DNA of 64,000 nt from Pseudomonas sp. QS1027 (GTDB lineage: Bacteria; Pseudomonadota; Gammaproteobacteria; Pseudomonadales; Pseudomonadaceae): contig NZ_PHSU01000033.1 of assembly GCF_002814235.1 (NCBI RefSeq), positions 248,001-312,000 of the forward strand. Reading direction: 5' to 3'. Positions 16,793-25,826 of the stretch are shown here, one piece after another. Within the stretch, counting starts at the first letter, position 1. The number at the start of each line of letters is the position of its first letter. Both the position numbers and the translations under genes were made by a program. The notes beneath the pieces are model-generated. The model did not search any database. It was given only the letters and a program-made list of their open reading frames with translations, and was not told the origin of the DNA.

Positions 16793-17227
16793 ATGGCAAG
16801 CCTGGTTCGTAGTATCCCTGCCGCCTCTTCGGCGATTGCCCTGAAGCATTTCAGTCACCGCCTGACCCTGGAAACCGACTGTTCCGACGTGCATGCCAGC
16901 CAGCAGGGTGGCGAGCTGGATTTCGTGCTGGTGGATGTGCGGGGCGAGTCGGCCTTTGCGCAGGGGCATGTGCCCGGAGCGATCAATATGCCCCATCGGT
17001 TGATGACCGCCGAGTACCTGGCGTCATACCCGCGGGACACCTTGTTTGTGGTCTATTGCGCGGGCCCGCATTGCAACGGCGCCCACCGTGCGGCGGTGAA
17101 ACTGGCTGCGCTCGAGTATCCGGTGAAGGAGATGATGGGCGGGGTGATGGGATGGCTGGATGAAGGCTTCAGTCTGGTGGGTGAGCAGGCACTGCAACGG
17201 GAGGGAGGGGTTGCTTGTGCGTGTTGA
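16793..17227 (+). CDS. rhodanese-like sulfurtransferase domain protein
   Basis: 144 residues, one rhodanese domain. VDVRGESAFAQGHVPGAINMPH is the family's first half; the active loop is VYCAGPHCNGAHRAAVKLA, where the second Cys takes the catalytic position and is followed by Asn-Gly-Ala-His-Arg. It probably carries persulfide sulfur; the acceptor is unknown. The C-terminus ends CAC, adding two more cysteines. GGAG precedes the ATG. Divergent from ftrA and followed by an intrinsic terminator. Confidence 0.85.
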   Translation: MASLVRSIPAASSAIALKHFSHRLTLETDCSDVHASQQGGELDFVLVDVRGESAFAQGHVPGAINMPHRLMTAEYLASYPRDTLFVVYCAGPHCNGAHRAAVKLAALEYPVKEMMGGVMGWLDEGFSLVGEQALQREGGVACAC

Positions 17228-17254
17228 GATTTTGGTTTGTAGTTGATGTGTGGT

Positions 17255-17280
17255 CCCGGTGAGCAGTCATCGGGATTTTT
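17255..17280 (+). terminator. intrinsic terminator of the rhodanese gene
   Basis: CCCGGTGA, loop GCAG, TCATCGGG (8-bp stem with one G-T pair) followed by ATTTTT. It is 27 bases after the stop codon. Confidence 0.8.
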
Positions 17281-17370
17281 GCTGAGGAGTCTTTTCTGGT
17301 GCCAAATTAGTTGCAGTTATATTTTTCTTGTTTTTGTGACTGAAAAATAAAATATCATCGATTTTAAATT

Positions 17371-17682
17371 TCAAGATTTTGGTGTCTCGCGCCATTTCAT
17401 ATAGAAGGCTTCCTGTTCTTCTCGGCTGTTGGTGAGGTCGTTTTCCTCGTAGTCAAAAATGTCTACTAAATCTTTTGGTGAAGACGGTTTTCCTAGTGTC
17501 AATTCATACGCTTTTATTCCAAGGGACATTTGTGGTGACATGCTCGATGGGCGAACATTTATTTTTGAGCCCTTACAGAGAAAGGTTATATTTTGATGTT
17601 CTTTTCTGATTTTTCCGAGGCACTCATAGAAATCGTCGGCGATGTAAGTTTCTTCAGGGGCGCCATCTATGATGAGCTTCAT
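17371..17682 (-). CDS. small unrecognised protein, possible orphan immunity gene
   Basis: 103 residues from an ATG at 17682 (MKLIIDGAPEE); a TTG at 17763 would add 27 residues of poor quality. No ribosome binding site is obvious for either. The protein is acidic at its C-terminal end and has no signal peptide or membrane segment. It is AT-rich, like the preceding immunity gene and toxin tip, and lies third in line downstream of rhs on the same strand. That position is usual for extra immunity genes collected behind polymorphic toxins, but no family was recognised. Confidence 0.6.
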   Translation of the reverse strand: MKLIIDGAPEETYIADDFYECLGKIRKEHQNITFLCKGSKINVRPSSMSPQMSLGIKAYELTLGKPSSPKDLVDIFDYEENDLTNSREEQEAFYMKWRETPKS

Positions 17683-17763
17683 GGATGTTGTTTTGGTGTC
17701 GCATGCTAAAGTTGCAGTCTGCTTTTTATTGTTGATAAGTATTATGATTTTTATGATGTTCAA

Positions 17764-17937
17764 TGTGTTTGGTATTCAATTGGGTAAAAAATGATATGTT
17801 TTACTGATGATTCAGCTCTGCGTGGAAATGGTGCTTGCTTGGTTTGCTATTCATTTCATTGAACCTATATTGTCGTCGTGGAAGATTTCAATGAGAGCTG
17901 AAAGAGAATTGAATTCTGGCTGGAGGTCCTTCGGGGA
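17764..17937. other. AT-rich intergenic DNA behind the immunity gene
   Basis: 174 bases with base composition like the neighbouring immunity genes. No open frame with a start site, hairpin or promoter could be supported. Confidence 0.4.
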
Positions 17938-18342
17938 TTAGTAATAAGCTGAGTCTGGGTCATTTAAATATACTGTCGGGCCGCAGAGTAATGGCCATTT
18001 GGTTTTGAATTCGATTAGTGAATGCTCGGATTTTGCTCGTATTAAGTAGTAATCGCTATGGTTTTCTATTGTGAGATATAATTTTTCTGTTGTTGGTATA
18101 TTTTTTATTGTCAGGTCGGTTGGTGATCCGCAATTTAGTCCTAATCGGCACGTATTGAATTCGGTTTTTTTCCACTTTTCAGGTGGTGTATCTGGTAACT
18201 CATCTATATCAAAGCCAAATGTAATTTCTGGTCTGTCATTGTCTATGCGTAATGAATAAAGAGAGATGCTTCCGATTTGTATTTTTGTAGTGAAGACTTT
18301 GTTGAAGAATATGCTTCCGTCTAAATCATTCCAGTATTTCAT
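17938..18342 (-). CDS. immunity protein for the Rhs toxin (Imm50-like)
   Basis: 134 residues, no signal peptide, so cytoplasmic. Its ATG overlaps the rhs stop (ATGA), the typical link between a toxin and its antidote. The pattern MKYWNDLDGSIFFNKVF, SLYSLRIDNDRPEITFGFDI, LPDTPPEKWKK and LTIKNIPTTEKLYL recalls the Imm50 family; this family call is from memory. By position it should bind and neutralise the C-terminal nuclease of the upstream Rhs protein. The gene is AT-rich, like the toxin tip, so the pair was probably acquired together. Confidence 0.75.
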   Translation of the reverse strand: MKYWNDLDGSIFFNKVFTTKIQIGSISLYSLRIDNDRPEITFGFDIDELPDTPPEKWKKTEFNTCRLGLNCGSPTDLTIKNIPTTEKLYLTIENHSDYYLIRAKSEHSLIEFKTKWPLLCGPTVYLNDPDSAYY

Positions 18343-21300
18343 TTTTTATCCTTGAAATTGTAGTGAGGTTTTGTTCCTTCGACTTTCCCTGTTCTGCTGA
18401 GGTCGTATGGGCGGACATTCAGATGTGCTTTTTGATCTCCCACCCCATCTGGCGCGCCAAAATTATGCCCCGCAGAGTGGTCTTGGATTATAATTTTAGA
18501 TCCGTTGGTGCGCGTAAATTCATATTCTCTAGACATTATTGGTTTTCCTTTGTCGTCCAGGATTGGGTTGTTTGCTGAGTCAGTCATTCTTTTGTATTTG
18601 TATTGTGCATATTGACCTGTTTCGGGGTCGTATATTTGGTTTGGATGTTGGCTTCTTGGAATTCCAGCATCAGATTTAGCCTCTCGAAAAGCTCCATTCC
18701 GAGACACCTCAGGCGGGTCAGGTTCACATTTTTTACCTGTGTCCTGGGTTGTCTTATTCCCCGGACAATTCCGGTTCAACCCCAACGGATCCACCCACCC
18801 CGTAGGGTTGGGCGCGTACTGGTAGCTGTTCAGCCCGCCGGCCAGTTTGATCGGGTCGGGGGTGAGGTAGCGGCCGGTTTCGGGATTGTAGTAGCGATGC
18901 CGGTTGTAGTGTAAGCCGGTTTCTGTATCGAAATACTGACCCTGGAAACGCAGCGGGTTGTCGATATCCGCGCGGTCGAGGTGGGCTACCCGGCCATAGG
19001 CGTAGTAGCGCGCCGCCCAGCGGATATTGCCGGCTTCGTCCGTCAGCTCCTGCGGTGTGCCCAGGTGGTCGAGTTGGTAATGAAAGGCTTCGACCTGTTC
19101 CGGTCCCTCGCCATTGAGCAGGGCCAGGGGCCGGAAACTGTCCGGTTCGTACAGGTAGCTGCGGTAATGCGCCGGGCCGCTTTCGGCAATCAGCCGGTCG
19201 CCTTGCCAGAGGTATTCGGTGGTCAGTCCTGCGCAGGTCTTGGCAATACGGCGGCCAAAGGCGTCGTAGCGGTAGCTGACCGTGCCGCCATCCGGCAGGC
19301 TGACGCCGGTCAGTCGGTGCTGGCAGTCATAGCTGTACTCGGTAACGAGTTGTGGCTCGGTTCCGTTGCGTTCACGGATCAGATTGCCAAAGGCGTCGTA
19401 GTCGAAATGGCTATGACCACGGAACAGCAGGCGGTTGCCGCGGGTGCGCGCCATGCGCGGACTGTCGCCCAGCAGGTTGCCGGCAGGGTCGTGAACGAAA
19501 CGTTCGCAGGGATCGCCACGGACTTCGTTCAGTCGATCCAGCGGGTCGTACTGGTAACGGCGCAGGCCGTGGCGGCTGTCGTCGATGCTTGCCAGGTTGC
19601 CGTTGGCTTCATAGGCGTAGAAACGCTGGTAACACCCGCTATTGTCCTGGCTGAGGCTGTGTTTCAGCAGCCGACCTTGTTCGTCGTAACGGTAATGACT
19701 GAGCAACTGACCCTGTTGGCGCAGACGCTCGCGACCGGCCTCGAAGCGGTGGCGGGTCAGGTGCCGGCCGTTGAGGTCGACCCCGATCAATCGACCACCC
19801 GGCAGGTAGCGATAGTCGATCAGGTTGCCGTCCGGCAAACGGCAGTGAATCAACTGCCCTACGGCATCGTAGCGATAACGCTGGGTGGCCCAGCCCTGGT
19901 GTTCGCTGGTCAGGCGGTCCTGGCTGTCGTAGCCGTAGGTCAGCGGCCAGTGCCCGTCATCGACGCTGACCAGACGGCCCAGCCCATCGTAGTGATAGTG
20001 GATCTTCTGGCCATCGGCGAGGCTCTTGAGCCGCAAGCGTCCAGCACTGTCGCGTTGGTAGCCGGTGACGAGCTCGCTGCCATCGTCACCGAACTCCTTT
20101 TTCTCCAGCAGATGGCCGTTGAGGTCGTAGGCGTAGGCTGTACGTCGTCCATCGAAGCCGGTTTCCTCGCGGATCAGGCCGTTGGGGTAATGGTCGAGGC
20201 GGTAATGCTCGCCACGTTCGTTCTCGATTTCGCTGAGCAGCAGCCGGGCGTTGTCGTAGCGATAGCGCAGCTGACTGCCATCGGGGTTGAAGCGACGACT
20301 GACCTGGTGCAAGTCATCCGCGTATTCATAACGGGTCACCCGCCCCAGTTCATCGGTTTCGGCGGTGATCTTGCCGTAGGCGTTGTAGCTGAAGCGGCGC
20401 TTGGCCCCTCCAGGCATTTCAACCTGGGTCAGGCGGCCAATGGCGTCCCACGTGTAGCGGGTGACGGCCCCGTCCGCTGCCTGTCGGCTGGTTTGCCGAC
20501 CTTGTTCGTCGTAGCCGTACTTCAGCAAGCTGCCGTCGGGCAGGCGTTCTTCCAAGAGATGCCCGAGTCGATCCCAGGTGAGACTGTGCCGGCTGCCATC
20601 CGGGTGACGGATCTCGTTCAGCAGACCCCGGCGGTCATACTCATACTCGGTGACCTGTCCGGAGGGATCGGTCTTGCGGGTGATATCGCCCTGAGCGTTA
20701 TGGGCATACTTCCAATTCGCCTCGCCGCGTTGCACGCGACACAAATGACCGTTGTGATACTCGTAGAAGGTCGGTTCGTCTTCCGGCGGAATAACGGCCA
20801 GCAGCCGGCCGGCTTCGTTGTAGCGATACTCGGTAATGGCGCCCAGGGCATCCGTTTCAGCAATCAGCCGGCCTTGGGCGTCATAGGCCTTGTGTTGCTC
20901 CGCGCCATCGGCATCGACCTTGCGGATCAGCCGCGCCCGCTCATCATGGACAAAGACTTCTTCGCTACCGTCGATATGCCGGGCGGTGACGCTGCCGTTG
21001 TCGTCCCAGGTGTAGCGGCTGTCCATCTGCGCAAAGCTGGCCCAGTGGCGTACGCAGCGGGCCCGCTTGCCCACGCCTTGCCATTCCCAGTAGAACGCGG
21101 CACCGCCGGCCAGCTGGCGCTCACGAATGACGTGATGTTCGTCATAGGCGTAGCGCTCGCACTCGTCGACGGCGTTGGCGGCTTCGATCAGGCGGCCCTG
21201 GTCGTCGTAGCGATAGCTGACCAGCGTGCGCAAGGTCTGCCAGCCCTCGGCGAGATAAGCGCCGGCCTGTTCCTGCTGGTACTCGACCGCGACGATACGG

Positions 21301-23000
21301 CTACGGTCGTAACGCAACAGCAGGGCACGTCCGAGGCCGTTGTCCAGGCGCTGGATGCGACCCTCGATGTCATGGCTGATGCTCAGTCGATTGCCATATC
21401 GGTCGCTGAGGGAAAACAGCCGGGCGCCGTACCGGTCGTACTTGAAGTGATAGAACCAGGGCGTGCTACCGGCCTGGGTCAGGATCAGTTCATCGGGCGT
21501 ATCGCCCAGGTAGATCGCCGCTTCGCTCAGGCTGTTGTGAATGGCCGGCCGTTGGGTAGTGGGGCGAGGGAAGCTGATGGAGCGGTTTTCCTGGTCGGTC
21601 CAGATGACGTCGTCACCGTCGAACCTCAGGCTATGGGCCAACCCATGGCTCCAGCCCGGGCCGAGGCCCTGGCGGGTTTCCACGGCGCTGGTGCGATACA
21701 GCCGGCTCCAGGAAAACGGCAAAGGGCCGTCCAGTTCGCCATCGACCAGGGTCAGCAGTTCTTCGCCGGTGACCATCGACACCGGGCAACCCTGGGTCTG
21801 GGTCTTGTCCGCACGCTCGGCGCCCTGGCCGTTGGGGTTGCCGGCCTGTCGCGGAACGTCGTCGAGGTGTTCGCTCTGGCGCAGCGTGGCGTTCTTGCGT
21901 CCATCCCAGCGCATCTGCAGGACGCCCTGTTTCTGCGCACCTGCCACGCCCCGGGCTGCCACGGCCTTGTAACGACCGACATAGCCCATGAAACCATCGA
22001 GCAGGCTGAACAGGCCCTGGATAAACCGGGTACCGGCTGCCACCATCTGGCTGCCGTATTTCTTCAGGCGCAGGGCCAGGTAGGCAACGCCGGCGCCCGC
22101 CGCCGCGACCGTAAGCACCAACCCCAGAAGCAGGTCGATCAGCACGCTCACCAAGGTGCTCGCCACAACATGCGCGGTGTCCCCCGCAAGCTGGCTCGGC
22201 GGCAGCGACGCCAGCCAGATCGCGGCGGTGCGCAACAGCAGAAAGAGCGCGGCTTCGTCGCTGGCCAGCAACAGGGCCTTTTCCATCACGGCCGGGGCCC
22301 GTCGCGCGAGGTCGGCCAACTCCTGGGCGCCGCTGCCCAGGCGATCAACATAGGCGAGAGGATCCTTGAGGATGTCGAGTACCAGCTCGATCCCTTCCCA
22401 GACCCCCTTGATCGCTTCCCAACTGCCGCTGGCCAGACCTTCACCGACAGCTAGCAGCGCTGTCGAGGTGGTCTGTGACGACCATTGCGGTTTGAAGCCG
22501 CTCCACTCGCGGCGCAACCAGGTTTCCAGATCCCGGGTCAGGTCCGCATAGGCGGCGAACAGGGCGTCGACCTGCTCGGATGTGACGCCGCCTTGTACCC
22601 GCACCCGATAGAACTGACCCGGCCGGCCCTGAAAGCTGCCCTTGCCCTGGGCGTCGAGCAGGATCGGGGTCGCAGGACCACCGTCGACGGGAATGACGTC
22701 GACCAGCAGGTCACCCAGTGGAATCTCATGGACCGACTCGAACAGACTCTCGATATTCAGCACGCCGCTGGCCGGGCACTGCGCAACGTTGGACAGAAAG
22801 TCGCGGTCCTGGAGGCCGACGACCTTGCGGCTGTCGCCGAAGCGGATGACCCGGTCCATGCCCAGCAATGACGGCAAGTCCGCGGCATGGCTGACCTGAT
22901 CCAGTGCTTGGGCGTACCAGCTACGGGTCTGCTCGCGATAGAGCGTCAGACTGTCCTTGAAATCGTCGAGTTGTGTTTCGATGTAGTCGATGCGATTCAT
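18339..23000 (-). CDS. Rhs polymorphic toxin with HNH-like C-terminal nuclease (T6SS cargo)
   Basis: 1553 residues. Residues 1-240 are an N-terminal region without a recognisable PAAR domain. About 245-310 is a hydrophobic segment (LLLGLVLTVAAAGAGVAYLAL) of the kind seen in exported Rhs proteins. From about 400 (PVSMVTGEELLTLVDGELDG) runs the YD-repeat shell with dozens of YxxxGxL/YDxxGR units. The core ends at GWVDPLGL near 1408. The last 145 residues are the toxin tip, with IQDHSAGHNFG and DQKAHLNVRP (His1508, His1512, His1526), resembling HNH/Endonuclease VII-type toxins. The tip is AT-rich against a GC-rich shell. ATGA overlaps link it to DUF4123 upstream and the immunity gene downstream. 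T6SS delivery is inferred from the neighbours. Confidence 0.9.
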   Translation of the reverse strand: MNRIDYIETQLDDFKDSLTLYREQTRSWYAQALDQVSHAADLPSLLGMDRVIRFGDSRKVVGLQDRDFLSNVAQCPASGVLNIESLFESVHEIPLGDLLVDVIPVDGGPATPILLDAQGKGSFQGRPGQFYRVRVQGGVTSEQVDALFAAYADLTRDLETWLRREWSGFKPQWSSQTTSTALLAVGEGLASGSWEAIKGVWEGIELVLDILKDPLAYVDRLGSGAQELADLARRAPAVMEKALLLASDEAALFLLLRTAAIWLASLPPSQLAGDTAHVVASTLVSVLIDLLLGLVLTVAAAGAGVAYLALRLKKYGSQMVAAGTRFIQGLFSLLDGFMGYVGRYKAVAARGVAGAQKQGVLQMRWDGRKNATLRQSEHLDDVPRQAGNPNGQGAERADKTQTQGCPVSMVTGEELLTLVDGELDGPLPFSWSRLYRTSAVETRQGLGPGWSHGLAHSLRFDGDDVIWTDQENRSISFPRPTTQRPAIHNSLSEAAIYLGDTPDELILTQAGSTPWFYHFKYDRYGARLFSLSDRYGNRLSISHDIEGRIQRLDNGLGRALLLRYDRSRIVAVEYQQEQAGAYLAEGWQTLRTLVSYRYDDQGRLIEAANAVDECERYAYDEHHVIRERQLAGGAAFYWEWQGVGKRARCVRHWASFAQMDSRYTWDDNGSVTARHIDGSEEVFVHDERARLIRKVDADGAEQHKAYDAQGRLIAETDALGAITEYRYNEAGRLLAVIPPEDEPTFYEYHNGHLCRVQRGEANWKYAHNAQGDITRKTDPSGQVTEYEYDRRGLLNEIRHPDGSRHSLTWDRLGHLLEERLPDGSLLKYGYDEQGRQTSRQAADGAVTRYTWDAIGRLTQVEMPGGAKRRFSYNAYGKITAETDELGRVTRYEYADDLHQVSRRFNPDGSQLRYRYDNARLLLSEIENERGEHYRLDHYPNGLIREETGFDGRRTAYAYDLNGHLLEKKEFGDDGSELVTGYQRDSAGRLRLKSLADGQKIHYHYDGLGRLVSVDDGHWPLTYGYDSQDRLTSEHQGWATQRYRYDAVGQLIHCRLPDGNLIDYRYLPGGRLIGVDLNGRHLTRHRFEAGRERLRQQGQLLSHYRYDEQGRLLKHSLSQDNSGCYQRFYAYEANGNLASIDDSRHGLRRYQYDPLDRLNEVRGDPCERFVHDPAGNLLGDSPRMARTRGNRLLFRGHSHFDYDAFGNLIRERNGTEPQLVTEYSYDCQHRLTGVSLPDGGTVSYRYDAFGRRIAKTCAGLTTEYLWQGDRLIAESGPAHYRSYLYEPDSFRPLALLNGEGPEQVEAFHYQLDHLGTPQELTDEAGNIRWAARYYAYGRVAHLDRADIDNPLRFQGQYFDTETGLHYNRHRYYNPETGRYLTPDPIKLAGGLNSYQYAPNPTGWVDPLGLNRNCPGNKTTQDTGKKCEPDPPEVSRNGAFREAKSDAGIPRSQHPNQIYDPETGQYAQYKYKRMTDSANNPILDDKGKPIMSREYEFTRTNGSKIIIQDHSAGHNFGAPDGVGDQKAHLNVRPYDLSRTGKVEGTKPHYNFKDKK

Positions 23001-23773
23001 AGGTTGGCCTCCCTGGTCAGAAACTCCCCGACCGCCAGTTCCCGGGAGAGATAGGCGAGCAGGGCGTCCTGCCGGCTCGGGTCGGGCGCCGAACGCTCCA
23101 GGAAACGGGCGATCTTGTGCCGCAGGTGCGGGATGGGCACGGCGTCATACAGTGCGGGGTGGTCTTCGCTCAGCCACTGCAGGCTGTTGTCGATCAGGGT
23201 TTCGGGACTCGCCCCTGAAAGGTGTTCCAGTAGCGCTGGCGGAACTTCCCACCAGGGATAAGTCTTCGCTTCGCGCTTGACCGAGGAGGCGAGCGTTCGC
23301 GCCTGGCCATTGATGAGATAGCGACTCAAACCCGGTAGTAGATCGCCGGCCTCGGCGCCGAGAAAGTCGAGGGTCGGCAACCATTGGCGACCGTCCCAGA
23401 AACGAAAGAACACCGGGTTGCCCGTCGGCAGCTTCACCTGGGTCAGTCCACGCAGGTGCGCCACGAGCTGTTCCGGGGTGTTCGACGACACCGCAAGCCA
23501 ACCCCAATCCCGGCAGTCGCTGTCGGCGATCCAGGACAGAAACGGGCTTTGTGCCGTGAGTTCGAGGACATAAGGCATCACCTCAAACCAATCGGCATAA
23601 GGTGTGTCCCTCCAGACCGGCAGGGGCGCCAGCAGGTTGCCGATCTTGCGCAAGGCGGCCAGCGGCTTGGCCTCGCTGGCGTCGCTGAGTACCAGGTAGA
23701 GGCGTTCGTGAGGGGCAAGCGGGACCTGGGCCAGCCAGCGCTCGGGTGTCAGGAGGTCAGAGCTCACAGACAC
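22997..23773 (-). CDS. DUF4123 T6SS adaptor (effector chaperone)
   Basis: About 258 residues. The DUF4123 domain is seen in RLYLVLSDASEAKPLAALRK, SPFLSWIADSDCRDWGWLAVS and VFFRFWDGRQWLPTLDFLG. DUF4123 proteins load a specific effector onto its cognate VgrG. A GTG at 23773 with AGG upstream, just before the vgrG stop, is the probable start; another GTG at 23767 and one at 23815 are possible. It lies between vgrG and rhs, overlapping both, so it should load this Rhs onto this VgrG. Confidence 0.85.
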   Translation of the reverse strand: MSVSSDLLTPERWLAQVPLAPHERLYLVLSDASEAKPLAALRKIGNLLAPLPVWRDTPYADWFEVMPYVLELTAQSPFLSWIADSDCRDWGWLAVSSNTPEQLVAHLRGLTQVKLPTGNPVFFRFWDGRQWLPTLDFLGAEAGDLLPGLSRYLINGQARTLASSVKREAKTYPWWEVPPALLEHLSGASPETLIDNSLQWLSEDHPALYDAVPIPHLRHKIARFLERSAPDPSRQDALLAYLSRELAVGEFLTREANL

Positions 23774-25787
23774 CTGCCTTGCACTTTTCGCACTCTTCGC
23801 AGAACGCCGCGCCACGCAGCAGGGTGGTCAGTTGTGCCATGGACAAAGGCGCTGCCGGGAGAGGATGGGCAATGGCCTGGAGCAGACCGGGCAGCAGGGT
23901 GGCAACCCGAGTGCCGACACCCGGCACCGCCCCAGCATCGGCATCCGGTTCCGGGCTCAAGGTGATGCCGCTGCCATCGATCCTGATAAAGCTGCCGCCG
24001 ACCTTGAGGGTCAGTTCGCTGCCGGCCTCGATCACCACTCGGGCGCCGCTTTTGAGGTGGATCTCCTCGGCAGCCTGGAGCAGGTAGCCGTGGCCGAGCC
24101 GGACATGTCGGCTCTGGCCGATATTCAGGTGATCGTCGGCGCGTATCTCGGTCTTGCGATCGGCCGAGGTGGTGCGATGTTCGTCGGCCTTGAGTTCGCG
24201 GTAGCTGTTGGCGGTCACACGGTCATGGCGCTCATGACCGACCTGGATGAACTGGTCGTGTTCGACCACCTGTTGCCAGTCACGCTGGGCGTGCAGGTAG
24301 ATCTGCTCCTGGCCCTTGCGATCTTCGATGCGCAGCTCGTTGAAGCCACCGCCGCCGGGTGAACTGAGGGTCTTGAAGACGCTGCGGGTCTTGTGGGCGG
24401 GAAGCTCGTAGGGCGGCCGGTTGCGAGCATGGTGCAGGCAGCCGGTAATCAGCGGCTGATCCGGGTCACTCTCGAGAAAGCTCACCAGCACTTCCATGCC
24501 GACTCGGGGGATGCTCACGGCGCCATGGCCGTTTCCCGCCCAGGCCGAGGCAACCCTCAGCCAGCCACTGCTGGAGTCGTCGCGGGGCGCCGACCGATCC
24601 CAGTGGAACTGCACCTTGATCCGGCCATGGGCATCGCAATGGATGTCTTCGCCCGGAGGACCCGTGACCACGGCGGTCTGGCTGCCATCGATACGTGGTT
24701 TCAGGTGGCTCAAGGCGGGGCGAAAAGGCGTATCGCCGGGCAGTGCACGGAAGCTGTTTCGATAGCCCTGCCGGAAACCGTCAGGCGTGTCGGCGGTGGC
24801 GGCGAGCTCTTCCAGGACTTGCGGTTGCCGGCCTTCGTGGTTGATTTCGGTCAACAGCCAGAGGGCGTTCCAGGCGGTGTGCGGGTGCTCGTCGAGTGTC
24901 AGCAGGTGGCCGCTCGACAGGGCCGGAATATCGCTTTGGCCCTGGGCCTGGCGAAAGGTGCAGCGGTGCCGCTCAAGGGCTCGTTGCGCCCGTTGTTTGC
25001 CGTGCTGCGGATCGATGCCGAGCGTTGGGAAGGCGTAGTCCTCCAGGTCTGGCAACTGTTCGCCACGGCTGCTCTGTTCAAGGGCGCGGCCGGGGTTCTC
25101 GAAGTCGTAATCCCGCCGTGCGACGCCGCTGCTGCGGGTTTCCAGGCGGACGCTGAAGCGCTTGATGACCGTGGTCGGCGCCGCCAGGCCGCTGTCTGTT
25201 TGATAACGCCGAGGCGTTTGTGTGGGGAAGAACGCCTGGTCGTCGCCGAACACCAGGGTGTGGCTGTCGGGGGCATGCTGGAAGTGGAAATGCAGGCCTT
25301 CTTCTTCGCACAGACGCTGGATGAAGTGCAGGTCGGACTCCCGGTACTGCACGCAATATTCCCGCGCCGGATAGTGGCCACTGAGGTGGAAGCGGTAGTG
25401 GTTGCTGAACAGGCCGTGGTCATTGAGCACCTGCGCGATGATTTGCGGGGTGCTGAGGTGCTGGAAGATGCGCTGGTTGATACGGTGTTCGAGGTCGGCG
25501 AGGCGTGGGCGCAGGCTGACCTGGTAATGTGCCAGGCGTTTGCCCCGTGCTCCCTGGGCGACGCGATGGAACTGTCCGTGGATACCCGCACCCGAGGTGC
25601 AGAGTCTGAGAAAGGCTTGCTTGTGCAGCAGGTTTTGCAGATCGAGATCGCGCTCGCCAACCAACTCCAGATCGAAGCTGAAGGGCTGGTTCAGGGCTTC
25701 GCGACCGGTGAAGGCGGCGACCTGCAATGGATGCTCGAAGTCCTCGACTGTCAGGCTGAAGCGAGGTTGATTGGCCGGCGCTGGCAT
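23757..25787 (-). CDS. vgrG: type VI secretion tip protein VgrG with a four-cysteine tail
   Basis: 676 residues. The gp27-like part has FSLTVEDFEHPLQVAAFTGREALNQPF-type sequence, REYCVQYRESDLHFIQRL and EEEGLHFHF. The gp5-like OB fold follows (GRIKVQFHWDR, WLRVASAWAGNGHGA, PRVGMEVLVSFLESDPDQPLI). A beta-helix spike ends about residue 620. The tail holds Cys663, Cys666, Cys669 and Cys674 (CEECEKCKAGVC), a likely metal-binding knot. AGGAGGAATCC precedes the ATG. VgrG forms the spike of the T6SS needle. Operon order is hcp, vgrG, DUF4123, rhs, immunity. No T6SS core genes are in the window, so it must use a main cluster elsewhere. Confidence 0.95.
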   Translation of the reverse strand: MPAPANQPRFSLTVEDFEHPLQVAAFTGREALNQPFSFDLELVGERDLDLQNLLHKQAFLRLCTSGAGIHGQFHRVAQGARGKRLAHYQVSLRPRLADLEHRINQRIFQHLSTPQIIAQVLNDHGLFSNHYRFHLSGHYPAREYCVQYRESDLHFIQRLCEEEGLHFHFQHAPDSHTLVFGDDQAFFPTQTPRRYQTDSGLAAPTTVIKRFSVRLETRSSGVARRDYDFENPGRALEQSSRGEQLPDLEDYAFPTLGIDPQHGKQRAQRALERHRCTFRQAQGQSDIPALSSGHLLTLDEHPHTAWNALWLLTEINHEGRQPQVLEELAATADTPDGFRQGYRNSFRALPGDTPFRPALSHLKPRIDGSQTAVVTGPPGEDIHCDAHGRIKVQFHWDRSAPRDDSSSGWLRVASAWAGNGHGAVSIPRVGMEVLVSFLESDPDQPLITGCLHHARNRPPYELPAHKTRSVFKTLSSPGGGGFNELRIEDRKGQEQIYLHAQRDWQQVVEHDQFIQVGHERHDRVTANSYRELKADEHRTTSADRKTEIRADDHLNIGQSRHVRLGHGYLLQAAEEIHLKSGARVVIEAGSELTLKVGGSFIRIDGSGITLSPEPDADAGAVPGVGTRVATLLPGLLQAIAHPLPAAPLSMAQLTTLLRGAAFCEECEKCKAGVCEL

Positions 25788-25826
25788 GGATTCCTCCTTG
25801 GAAAACCCTTCGGCGTGAAATCAGGG

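Noticed and set aside
18981..22454. A plus-strand open frame of 1157 codons
   Set aside because: It lies wholly antisense to the Rhs YD-repeat shell. The long open frame is a by-product of GC-rich third positions; it has no ribosome binding site or family-like sequence.
18339..23000. Repeats within rhs as a CRISPR-like or tandem DNA array
   Set aside because: The periodicity is protein-level YD repeats of a single gene; DNA repeats are diverged and have no constant spacer length.
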